Assembly: GCA_003021785.1 (NCBI GenBank)
Contig: PXQU01000013.1
Span: 292,314 to 356,313 of the forward strand
Reading direction: 5' to 3'
DNA from: Halobacteriales archaeon QH_7_65_31
Lineage (GTDB): Archaea; Halobacteriota; Halobacteria; Halobacteriales; Haloarculaceae
Length of the DNA: 64,000 nt
This document shows, piece by piece, positions 33,682-41,681 of this stretch. Within the stretch, counting starts at the first letter, position 1. Each line of letters begins with the position of its first letter. The notes beneath the pieces were generated by a model. It was not told the DNA's origin. It searched no databases and worked only from the letters and a program-made list of their open reading frames with translations. Made by a program: the position numbers and the translations under genes.

Positions 33682-33984
33682 CTACGCGTCCGCGACTTCC
33701 TCGATGAAGTCGTCGTCTAACTGCTGTTTCAACACGCGGAGGTTGGCGGCCTCCTCGGCTCCGACGAGCGCGTTGAGCTGTTCGTCGGAGATGACGCCGT
33801 CGTAGTACGTAGCGGCGATCTCCTGTGTGAGCGCATCGTCGTGGGTCGCCGCCTGCAGATACTCGCGGAGCGCGGTTACGAGCACGTCGGTCCGGTCGTC
33901 GCCGAGCACCGTGGCGAGCGCGTCCGCCCGCTCGATGAGCCGGTCCGGTGCGCGAAACTGCACGCGCTTCTTCTCGGAGCTCAT
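33682..33984 (-). CDS. ribbon-helix-helix/antitoxin partner of PIN protein
   Basis: A 100-aa protein. KKRVQFRAPDRLIERADALA, TVLGDDRTDVLVTALREYLQ has the strand and two helices of an RHH DNA-binding unit. The remaining acidic helices (ISDEQLNALVGAEEAANLRV) would hold the toxin. The start at 33984 is chosen because the longer frame adds a non-homologous stretch. It abuts the PIN gene with no gap. Upstream (33985-34050) there is a weak inverted pair CGTTG...CAACG that could be an operator. Confidence 0.7.
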   Translation of the reverse strand: MSSEKKRVQFRAPDRLIERADALATVLGDDRTDVLVTALREYLQAATHDDALTQEIAATYYDGVISDEQLNALVGAEEAANLRVLKQQLDDDFIEEVADA

Positions 33985-34114
33985 TGTGTGTACGTTGTGA
34001 GCCAACGCTCTTAGTCGTTCGTCTGCGTACGGCGCGAATCCGTTCACAGGAGATCACAGGGGCGGTCGAGTCGTGAACGAACAGCTATTTCCACCGTCGC
34101 CGCTCCCTATGCGT

Positions 34115-34756
34115 ATGTTCGTCCTCGTCAATCTGAAGGCGTACGACTGCGATGCCGTCGCGATCGCCAACGCCGCCGCCGATGCTGCCGCCGACACCGA
34201 CGCGCGGATCGCCGTCGCACCGCAGGCCGCCGATCTCGCCGCCGTCGCCGAGACCGGCGTCGAGACGTTCGCACAGCACGTCTCTCCGAACGGCCACGGT
34301 AGCCACACCGGCTCGACGCTCGCTGAGAGCGTCGCACGGTACGCCGACGGCACGCTCCTGAACCACTCCGAACGCCGGCTCCGACTCGCCGATATCGGCG
34401 CGAGCGTCACGGCCGCCCGCGACGCCGGGTTAGAGACCGTCGTCTGTGCGAACAACCCCGCACAGATCGCCGCCGTCACCGCGTTCGGCCCGGACGCCGT
34501 CGCCGTCGAGCCGCCGGAGCTTATCGGAACCGGCGTCTCCGTCGCTTCAGCCGATCCGGACATCGTCACGAACGCCGTCGCGGCCGCCTGCGACGTAGAC
34601 CCGACCGTCGACGTGTTCTGTGGGGCAGGCATCTCGACCGGCGAGGACGTGCTCGCCGCTCGCGAACTGGACGCCGGTGGTGTACTCCTCGCGTCCGGGG
34701 TCGCCAAAGCCGACGACCCGCGGGCCGCGCTCGAAGGACTCGTCGCTGATCTCTGA
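34115..34756 (+). CDS. tpiA: triosephosphate isomerase
   Basis: A 213-aa archaeal-type TIM barrel, shorter than bacterial TIM (about 250). Catalytic K8 lies in [10 protein letters not shown], the histidine in [10 protein letters not shown] and the glutamate in [25 protein letters not shown] and [12 protein letters not shown] close the phosphate site. The ATG at 34115 gives the archetypal [10 protein letters not shown] start; one two codons upstream (34109) is possible. It converts dihydroxyacetone phosphate and glyceraldehyde-3-phosphate. The stop directly abuts the stop of the convergent HerA-like gene. Confidence 0.92.
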   Translation: MFVLVNLKAYDCDAVAIANAAADAAADTDARIAVAPQAADLAAVAETGVETFAQHVSPNGHGSHTGSTLAESVARYADGTLLNHSERRLRLADIGASVTAARDAGLETVVCANNPAQIAAVTAFGPDAVAVEPPELIGTGVSVASADPDIVTNAVAAACDVDPTVDVFCGAGISTGEDVLAARELDAGGVLLASGVAKADDPRAALEGLVADL

Positions 34757-36628
34757 TCACAGGATCTCCGTCTCTACCGTCTCGTCCGTCCCATCGGTAT
34801 CACCGTCGTCACCGCTTCCTGATGTCGTCGCGTCCGGGTCCGACAGACCGGTGAGTATCTCTGTGTCGGTTCCGGACGCCCCCGCCGACGCGGTCGGCGA
34901 GTCATCCGACGACGACTGTGTCGGCTCGCCGTCAGTCGGCTCGCCCGACCGCTCGGTCTCGGTAGCCGGTAGCAGCTCCGTCACCCGAGCGACCGCCTCG
35001 TCGAGTGCGTGCTCGTCGAGCCGACCGTCGTGGCGGGCCTGAATCTCGTCGCGCAGTCGCGCTCGATACCCGCCTCGACCGGCGTGTGCAACGAGGTCAT
35101 GCTTGCGAAGTTCACCGTTGCGTCGGTAGGCCGCGGTGCGGTCACCGTCACCGCCGGCGGCGACGTGCGCGTCCAGCGGCGAGATCGGACCGGACTCGCG
35201 GTAGTGGGCGAGCATCCCGCGCGTGATCGGGTCGAACGCGTCGATCGTCTCGCGAAGCTCGGTGACGACGGAACGCTCGGACGTGCCGGCGAACGACGGC
35301 TCCACGTCACCGACTGGCTTGGTGGTCTCTGTCTCCGTACGGTCGGTCGAACCGGTGTCGTCGGGCGTAGTCTCGTCGGTCTCGTCGTCGGAACCGTCGA
35401 CCGCTTCGGCCATTCGGCCCGCGCCGAAATCCGGCGACTGGAGATGCTCGAAGCCGTCGTCTGTCGTCTGGTTCTCGGTCGCGGTCCTTCGTTTGCGACG
35501 TTCGTCGTCGCCGGTCGTAACGACGGTTCCCCCGGAGTCGTCCGGCCCGTCGTGTTCGTGTAGCTCCGACTGGCGACCGGTGATGTCGTCGCGGAACGCG
35601 CGCCCGGAGGCGTGTTCGAGCATGGCACGCGAGAACCGCTCGGCCATCGCCGAGAGGTCCTTCGCTTCCTCCAGCTCCGCGCGGAGCCGCTTCAGCTCCT
35701 CCTCTTTGTCCCGGAGTTCGAGCTCTAGCTCCTGGACACGGGACTCGCGCTGTTTCTCGTTCTCGGTGATGGTCTCCAGCTCGCCCATCAGGTCCTCGGA
35801 GACGGATTTGAGCTCGGGCCGCTCGAAGTCGTCCAGCCCCGGGGTCGCACCGGCGTCGAACGTTCGCTTGCGCTCCATCTGCACCTGCCGGAGCGTCTCC
35901 TGAAAGTCGCTCGTCATGAAACACTCGCCGTCGGCCAGCTCCTCGACGCGTTCGCGGTAGTCGCTCCCGAGGATGCGACCGGCGACCTTCGTATCGTTCG
36001 ACCAAGTGAGCCGATGCCAGAGCAGCCAGTCGCACTGCGTGATGAAGTCCTTCTTCACGTCGGCGGGTCGCTGCGAGATGCCGACGATTCCCAGCCCATG
36101 TTTCCGCCCGCGCTTGCCCACCTTCACCAGCATCCGACCGCACTCGCCCATGCCGCCGCCCTCGGGGATATACTCGTGTATCTCCTCGACGAGCATCAGG
36201 AACGGCTGTTTCTGTTTTTTCTCCTTCGCGAACAGCTGTTTGGCCACCTCTTTCAGCAGCTCGCGGGCGTCCCGCTCGTCGAGGAAGCTCGACACGTCGA
36301 GGATGATCGGCACGCCCTGTTCGAGTGCGAGCGAGGCCAGCTTCTCGGCGTGCTCGACACTCACCTGCAGATCACACTCGTCGTCGGCCCCGACGTGGAG
36401 GATCTCGTACTCCTCCTTTAGCCCGTAATATTCACCATCCGTGTCAGCTATTAGTAGTGTCAACCCTCTATCAAGGAGCTTTTCTGCGATGACCGACGCG
36501 GAGTTCGATTTGCCGGAGCCGGACTTTCCCGTGATGAACCCTCGTCCGGTGAGAATATCGACTGTCGGGAGTGTGACGACGCTACCGTTGTCCGTCTCAC
36601 CAACGGTGAACCGTTCTGTATCAGTCAT
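34757..36628 (-). CDS. HerA-like DUF87 ATPase
   Basis: A 623-aa protein. Walker A is FITGKSGSGKSNSASVIAEK (residues about 31-50) and Walker B is FLMLVEEIHEYIP, with the HerA RPADVKKDF and arginine ILGSDYRER further on. A coiled coil (about 285-325, rich in E/L/R) follows, then a Thr/Asp-rich linker (about 350-430) and a winged-helix-like C-terminal region (AFDPITRGMLAHYRESGPIS). There is no N-terminal HAS barrel, so it is not a canonical HerA. DNA translocation for repair or defence is the likely role. It is coupled by ATGA to the preceding HTH-HNH gene. Confidence 0.8.
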   Translation of the reverse strand: MTDTERFTVGETDNGSVVTLPTVDILTGRGFITGKSGSGKSNSASVIAEKLLDRGLTLLIADTDGEYYGLKEEYEILHVGADDECDLQVSVEHAEKLASLALEQGVPIILDVSSFLDERDARELLKEVAKQLFAKEKKQKQPFLMLVEEIHEYIPEGGGMGECGRMLVKVGKRGRKHGLGIVGISQRPADVKKDFITQCDWLLWHRLTWSNDTKVAGRILGSDYRERVEELADGECFMTSDFQETLRQVQMERKRTFDAGATPGLDDFERPELKSVSEDLMGELETITENEKQRESRVQELELELRDKEEELKRLRAELEEAKDLSAMAERFSRAMLEHASGRAFRDDITGRQSELHEHDGPDDSGGTVVTTGDDERRKRRTATENQTTDDGFEHLQSPDFGAGRMAEAVDGSDDETDETTPDDTGSTDRTETETTKPVGDVEPSFAGTSERSVVTELRETIDAFDPITRGMLAHYRESGPISPLDAHVAAGGDGDRTAAYRRNGELRKHDLVAHAGRGGYRARLRDEIQARHDGRLDEHALDEAVARVTELLPATETERSGEPTDGEPTQSSSDDSPTASAGASGTDTEILTGLSDPDATTSGSGDDGDTDGTDETVETEIL

Positions 36629-37581
36629 GATCGTTGTTCTGAATCTTCTATCTTATTATGACAGCTACGGCACAGCGAAACGAGATTGTCCATCGTGTTA
36701 GCGTTCTCTGGTTCATCGAACGTTCGGAATGGACGCTTGTGGTGTACGTCCAAGCCACTGCCGTGGCTCCGTTCGTGTTCATCGTTCGTGCATCCGCAGC
36801 TCTGACACCGATAGTCGTCACGTTCCAAGACGTCTCGCCGGACCTTGTGCCAGTTTTCGCCATAATACGGTTCGTACCCTCCTTTCCAGCGATGGTGTAA
36901 GCTTCCGGGCTGTGACCCAACGTCTCGCGTCTCGATATCGTGTTTGTCTAAATAGCCGTGAACTGTCGACGGACCACAGTCGAATCGATCTGCAATCTCG
37001 TGCGTGCTCATCTCCTCATCGCGATACAGTCGGGAAAGGGTATCGCGATTACGCAGTTCGTCGGGAAGGTCTGGATTTCGAGAGCGTGTTTCGATACCGT
37101 GCGTGTCAAGCCAACTCCGGATAGTGTGCCAGTGACAATCTAACTCATCTGCTACCTCCTGAATCGTTAGCTCCTGTTTGATGTAGAGTGTATTGAGCCG
37201 CGCCTTACTGCGCCATCGCTCGTCTGCTTTCGGCCGATTCGTTTCCATATCGAACGTATGCATCCAGTTCTTTACCGTTGTAGCACTACACCCAAGTCGC
37301 TCACCGATCTTCTGTTGACTCAGTCCCTCCTCGCGGAGTTGTTTTAATACTGACTTATCTCTCCACGGCGGGTCGGGCGCTTCAATCCCGTACTTTCGAA
37401 GCCACTTCAGAACTGTCTTTTTTGAACAGCCAAGTTCCTCAGCCATCTCAGTATGCGACTGTCGCTGGTCGATACGCAGCGTTCGCAACCGCTGCTCGTC
37501 CCGCCAAGGTGTCGATTTGTCGGATGTTCCGTCGGCAGAGGCCGTGTTCGACGTATCGGCGGTTTCGTCGTCCATACTCAT
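36625..37581 (-). CDS. four-HTH-repeat HNH endonuclease-like protein
   Basis: A 318-aa protein. Four tandem homologous units start near residues 26, 73, 122 and 172, each about 45 aa: W-R-(D/S)-x-x-x-L, a short HTH (MAEELGCSKKTVLKWL; IGERLGCSATTVKNWM; VADELDCHWHTIRSWL; IADRFDCGPSTVHGYL) and an ending such as GIE. An HNH domain follows, with knuckles CQSCG and CRSCH and the catalytic DVHHKRPF. Multiple HTHs suggest recognition of a long DNA site, as in homing or restriction-like nucleases. It is translationally coupled to the HerA-like ATPase. Lower GC than the surroundings points to transfer. Confidence 0.8.
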   Translation of the reverse strand: MSMDDETADTSNTASADGTSDKSTPWRDEQRLRTLRIDQRQSHTEMAEELGCSKKTVLKWLRKYGIEAPDPPWRDKSVLKQLREEGLSQQKIGERLGCSATTVKNWMHTFDMETNRPKADERWRSKARLNTLYIKQELTIQEVADELDCHWHTIRSWLDTHGIETRSRNPDLPDELRNRDTLSRLYRDEEMSTHEIADRFDCGPSTVHGYLDKHDIETRDVGSQPGSLHHRWKGGYEPYYGENWHKVRRDVLERDDYRCQSCGCTNDEHERSHGSGLDVHHKRPFRTFDEPENANTMDNLVSLCRSCHNKIEDSEQRS

Positions 37582-37633
37582 TACCGGGACGTGCGCTCCG
37601 ATTCGAATAAAGCCGCGTCAGACGCGCGGCATA

Positions 37634-37942
37634 TCACCGCGCGCGGATCACGTAGTGGTCCGGTTCCGCACCGCGCTGTCGGACGAGTTCGGCCGGCTCG
37701 CGCAGCGAGGCGACGTAGCCCGTCGGCTGCGGCTCGCGCTCGTAGTCGGCGTCGATCCTGACGAGATGGCCGACGATCTGTGCACGCGGCGGAGCCTGCG
37801 TCGCCCCGCAGTCGTAGATGGTGAGCAGTTCGCCGCCGTCGTCGGCCTCGTAGACGATGACGTGGGCGTGGGGAGCCAACCGCCACTGCTCGTCGCCGGT
37901 CGATGCGAGCTTGTTCACACTGCTACTCGTGAGACGAGCCAC
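37634..37942 (-). CDS. haloarchaeal hypothetical protein
   Basis: A 102-aa protein (MARLTSSSVNKLASTGDEQW, LTIYDCGATQAPPRAQIVGH). Predicted mainly beta; one cysteine. No known domain. It sits between the Pol IV gene upstream (13-nt gap) and the HNH gene downstream, in the same orientation, so it may share a transcript with dinB. I do not recognise it. Confidence 0.55.
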   Translation of the reverse strand: MARLTSSSVNKLASTGDEQWRLAPHAHVIVYEADDGGELLTIYDCGATQAPPRAQIVGHLVRIDADYEREPQPTGYVASLREPAELVRQRGAEPDHYVIRAR

Positions 37943-37955
37943 AAAGCGCCACCGG

Positions 37956-39215
37956 TCACTCGTCGAAGTCGCAGAACGTGGTCTGATCGCGCGTCCGACG
38001 GTCCCGGCGGTCGTGCGTGGCCGGTGTCGTCTGCGCCGTCGGCTCCCACCCGTCGAGTGAGGACTGCTCGGCTTCCGAGAAGTCCAGATTCGAGACGCGA
38101 ACGCCGAGCTTCCGGACCCTGTCGTCGTCGAACTCGGCGAGCAGATCGAGCGCGATCTCCCGGACGAGGTCGGGGTCGTCGATCGGGCCGGAGAGCGACC
38201 GCGCGCGGGTGTTCACGTCGAACGGCGGGCGGATCACCTTCACGCCGATCGTCTTGTAGAGCGCGCCGTTCGATCGGGCGCGTTCGGCGACCTCGCTCGC
38301 CAGCCGAGCCGTGAGTTCGCGTTTCGTCGTCCCGTCGTCGGTGACGGAGAGCGCCTTCTCCGAGGAGAGCGATTTGGGTCTGCCGACGGGCTCGACCTCG
38401 CGGCGGTCGATGCCGCGCGCATGGCGGTGGATCTGTCGCCCGCGCGAGCCGAAGCCGGCTTCGAGCTCGTCGGGATCGGCGCTCGCGAGATCGCGCGCCG
38501 TCTCGATCCCCATCTCACCGAGGCGATCGGCGGTCACCGGCCCGACGCCGTGTAGCTCACTGACGGACCGGTCGGCGAGAAATCCTCGTACCTCGTCGGG
38601 TCGGACGACCACCAGACCGTCGGGTTTGTCGGCGTCGGAGGCGACCTTCGCGGCCGACATATTGGGCGCAACCCCGACGCTGGCTGTGACGCCGGCCTCG
38701 GATCCGATATCTGCACGGAGCGTTTCGGCGAACGACCGCGCGCCGTCCCAGCCGACGGCCGACACATCGAGATACGCCTCGTCGATCGAGACCGATCGGA
38801 TGACGCCGTCGGGGTCGGCCTCGGCGACCGCGCGTTCGACGATCGCGTCGACGGTCTCACCGACCGACTCGTAGTACTCCATCTCGACGGGCCGGTAGAA
38901 GCCGGCGTCGGCCACGTCGAGATCGTCGTCGCGTGCAGCAGTGCGCTTCCGCGGGAGCCGTTCCAGTGCCCCGGAGATGGGCATCGCGCTCTCGACGCCG
39001 AACGCACGGGCCTCGTAGGAGGCCGTCGCGACCGCGCCGACGTCTGCCCCGGCCTCGTACCCCATCCCGACGACGAGTGGTTCACCGACCAGTGCCGGCT
39101 CGCGCAGCCGTTCGCAGGCGGCGTAAAAGCAGTCCATATCGACGTGACAGATCACGCGGTCACCCGCCTCCCCGCGCTCATCGGTCGGCATACCGGGGAG
39201 TGTACTGCCCGTCAT
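37956..39215 (-). CDS. dinB: DNA polymerase IV (Y family)
   Basis: A 419-aa translesion polymerase. Palm: CHVDMDCFYAACERLREPAL with the first catalytic Asp, and SVSIDEAYLDVS with the second Asp-Glu pair. Fingers: VGMGYEAGADVGAVATASYE. Thumb: LHGVGPVTADRLGEMGIETA with helix-hairpin-helix. Little finger after residue 260, with a short C-terminal tail. A PCNA-binding motif near the end is not obvious. The start at 39215 keeps the MTGSTLPG leader seen in haloarchaeal homologues; 39191 is an alternative. It is the first of several repair genes, followed on the plus strand by a nuclease-helicase pair. Confidence 0.92.
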   Translation of the reverse strand: MTGSTLPGMPTDERGEAGDRVICHVDMDCFYAACERLREPALVGEPLVVGMGYEAGADVGAVATASYEARAFGVESAMPISGALERLPRKRTAARDDDLDVADAGFYRPVEMEYYESVGETVDAIVERAVAEADPDGVIRSVSIDEAYLDVSAVGWDGARSFAETLRADIGSEAGVTASVGVAPNMSAAKVASDADKPDGLVVVRPDEVRGFLADRSVSELHGVGPVTADRLGEMGIETARDLASADPDELEAGFGSRGRQIHRHARGIDRREVEPVGRPKSLSSEKALSVTDDGTTKRELTARLASEVAERARSNGALYKTIGVKVIRPPFDVNTRARSLSGPIDDPDLVREIALDLLAEFDDDRVRKLGVRVSNLDFSEAEQSSLDGWEPTAQTTPATHDRRDRRTRDQTTFCDFDE

Positions 39216-39335
39216 CGGTCGTGAGTTCGCCCCTCGTGGACTTAAGATTCGCTCCGCTACTATCCCGGAACGTGTCGGCGTCTATCGGGAGGACACGGCG
39301 TTCGAACGGTGAGACCGAGCGACACGCAGCCTACC

Positions 39336-39815
39336 TCACAGCAGTTCGATATCCAGTCGGTCGAGGTTCGCCTCGATTGCGCGACAGAGCTCACCGTCGC
39401 CGTGGCACGCGACCGCAACGGCTCCGTCTATCGGATGCGACTCCAGCTGTGACCGCGCCTCGAAGTGGCGACCGTAGCCGTCAGAGCCCCAGCCGACCGC
39501 CGAGTCGAACGCCTTCTCGCGGAAGTCGACGCCGTAGTTGACTCGGGACTTCGTGTCGAGCGTGATGATGCGGTCGGCGATGCTCGATAGCTCGGGGGCG
39601 AGCGCGAGGAGCAGGTCCGTCACCGGCGACGGTCGCTCGTCGAGCACGGGCGCGTACGCGCCGGGGACGCGGTCGAGCGTCCCGTCGCCCGCGAGCTCGT
39701 AGCCGAGGAACCGAGCCATCGGCTCCGCGTAGCCGTGTGCGACAGCGACCGGCTCGATACCGGAACCGAGGGTCGGCCGACGACCGAACGTCAGTGTCGC
39801 GACGAGTCGGCTCAC
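39336..39815 (-). CDS. haloarchaeal hypothetical protein
   Basis: A 159-aa protein read from a GTG at 39815 (MSRLVATLTFGRRPTLGSGI with the first residue as Met). A start at 39881 would add a basic-proline stretch resembling non-coding translation. The end reads ELCRAIEANLDRLDIELL. No motif found. It is divergent from a small plus-strand gene and 120 nt from dinB. Function unknown; the start is uncertain. Confidence 0.5.
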   Translation of the reverse strand: MSRLVATLTFGRRPTLGSGIEPVAVAHGYAEPMARFLGYELAGDGTLDRVPGAYAPVLDERPSPVTDLLLALAPELSSIADRIITLDTKSRVNYGVDFREKAFDSAVGWGSDGYGRHFEARSQLESHPIDGAVAVACHGDGELCRAIEANLDRLDIELL

Positions 39816-39903
39816 ACCCGGGGTTGGCGCGGCCCCGGGTAAACCGTTCGGAGCCGAACCGGTTCGCCCGAATCGAATCATGCCCGGGGGACCGAACTAC
39901 GGT

Positions 39904-40110
39904 ATGTCGCTACCGATCGTCAAACAGCGGTACGGTGCTGGTGAGATCGAGGGCTCGCTGCGTGACGTAGACGCGCTCGACGAAACCCTCGACGACGAGG
40001 AGTACGCGCTGCGGCTCGACATCGCACGGGAGATGTACTTCCGCGGGCTGGTCCACGGGCACGCGGACGTCGAGAAGATCGAGGCGGTTCGCGAGGCGTT
40101 CGGCTACTGA
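39904..40110 (+). CDS. small conserved haloarchaeal protein
   Basis: A 68-aa acidic protein (MSLPIVKQRYGAGEIEGSLR, EYALRLDIAREMYFRGLVHG). Helical, no named domain. It starts 40 nt before the nuclease gene and may be transcribed with it. The ATG at 39904 is preferred to 39880. Function unknown. Confidence 0.5.
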   Translation: MSLPIVKQRYGAGEIEGSLRDVDALDETLDDEEYALRLDIAREMYFRGLVHGHADVEKIEAVREAFGY

Positions 40111-40150
40111 CGCCGGAACGCCTTTTCGCCGGAGCCACCTACCGACGCTC

Positions 40151-41644
40151 GTGAGCGAGGAGCCATTCGAACTGTTGTCACTACCGGGGCGCGCCGGTCG
40201 GACGCTCGCGCGCTCGGCGCTCACCGACGCCGTCGAGCACGCTGACCCGGACGGCGTCTGGATTCCGGACGCGTCACCGGAGCCGCGCGCGTACGCCGCC
40301 GTCCGGGACGCCGGCTCTGTCCCCGTCGTTCACCCGCAGCTTGGGCGGACGGGCGAGCAGACCGTTCGCCACGCCCGCGCCAATGGGGAGCTCACGAGAG
40401 TCGATGCCGACCGTGCGCCGGCCCTCGACGTATTGACAGTGCAGTCGCCAGCAATGCTCGACGGTCTCGCCGGCTCGTTCGAGACCGGTGCGCGCACGGC
40501 CGCGACCGACCGGACGTTCCTCGTGGTTCCCGACCTCGGCGTGGAGACCGACGCGACGACCCTCTCTGCGGCGCTGACGGTCGGCGACGAGCTGACTCGG
40601 CTCCAGCGAGCGACGGAGACACCGCTCACAGTGCTCGCTGGCGAGCTACCGGCCGGATACCGTCACGACTGGATGCTCGACGGCGTGACCGTCCCCGTCT
40701 ACGGCTGCGGGCCGCCGTCGGGGTACGGAGAGACGCCGACGTTCGCTACGCTCCGGTGTACTGCGGCCGGAACGGTCGCGCCGACGCCCATGCGCGGGGA
40801 CCAGTTCGGCCTGCGCGCGCTCGCCGGGATCGGTGCGACGACCGCAACCCGGCTCCGCGAGCGCGGCATCGACGCGCGGGGCGAGGTGCGCGAGACCCCG
40901 GTGCGCGAACTGGCCGACGTGTCGGGCGTCTCGCGGGCTAACGCCGAGCGGATGCACGCCCACGCCGAGGTGCTCCAGTCGGGGACGCCGCTTCGACTGA
41001 GCAACGAGACGCTTCCGGTGACGCGCGACGAGCGCCCGCCCGTCTGTCTAGACATCGAGACCGACGGGCTCTCGCCGACGGTTATCTGGCAGCTCGGCGT
41101 CTACGACCCCCACGACGACAGCTACCAGTCGTTCATCGAGCGCGAGACGCCCGACGAGCCCGGACGCATCATCGAGGCGTTTCTCGACTGGTTCCTCGCC
41201 ACGCACGCCGACCGGACCGTCCTCACGTGGAACGGCTACCGGTTCGACTACCCCGAGCTGGAACGGTTCATCGACAAGCACGCGCCCCACTACGCCGACG
41301 CGTGGGCGGACGTGTGGACCTACGACCTCTACAAGTGGGCCGTCCGCGACGGAAACGCGCTCCTCCCGGGGCGAACGAACAAGCTCGACGACGTGGCGAG
41401 CCGGGTCGGCTTCGACGGGGCCGACACCGGCCTGACCGGCGCACAGACGGCCGCCGCCTACCAGCAGTTCATGCGGACCGGCGATCCGTCGCTCCTCGAC
41501 TGGGAGCGTCACGAGCGCTACTGCGAGGACGACTGTCGCGCGCTCTGGCGCGTCTACGCCGCGATCCGCGACGCCGACCGCCGGGCGACGACGGACACCG
41601 TGACCGACACCGGCGGCACGCAGGCGGGCCTCGGCGACTTCTGA
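40151..41644 (+). CDS. RNase H-like 3'-5' exonuclease with HhH (MrfB-like)
   Basis: A 497-aa protein, GTG start. C-terminal half (residues about 295-475): DnaQ/RNase H fold with VCLDIETDG (DxE), FDYPELERFIDK and a terminal HERYCEDDCRAL (YxxxD), as in YprB-type exonucleases. Near 225-270, GLRALAGIGATTATRLRERG and DVSGVSRANAERM form a helix-hairpin-helix. The N-terminal part resembles no known domain. It lies 37 nt before an YprA/MrfA-type helicase on the same strand, the arrangement of Bacillus mrfB/mrfA for mitomycin and intrastrand lesion repair. Orthology is inferred from domain and order. Confidence 0.75.
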   Translation: MSEEPFELLSLPGRAGRTLARSALTDAVEHADPDGVWIPDASPEPRAYAAVRDAGSVPVVHPQLGRTGEQTVRHARANGELTRVDADRAPALDVLTVQSPAMLDGLAGSFETGARTAATDRTFLVVPDLGVETDATTLSAALTVGDELTRLQRATETPLTVLAGELPAGYRHDWMLDGVTVPVYGCGPPSGYGETPTFATLRCTAAGTVAPTPMRGDQFGLRALAGIGATTATRLRERGIDARGEVRETPVRELADVSGVSRANAERMHAHAEVLQSGTPLRLSNETLPVTRDERPPVCLDIETDGLSPTVIWQLGVYDPHDDSYQSFIERETPDEPGRIIEAFLDWFLATHADRTVLTWNGYRFDYPELERFIDKHAPHYADAWADVWTYDLYKWAVRDGNALLPGRTNKLDDVASRVGFDGADTGLTGAQTAAAYQQFMRTGDPSLLDWERHERYCEDDCRALWRVYAAIRDADRRATTDTVTDTGGTQAGLGDF

Positions 41645-41681
41645 CCGGGCGATTGATACGGCGGTCGCCCCTTCCTCGGGT

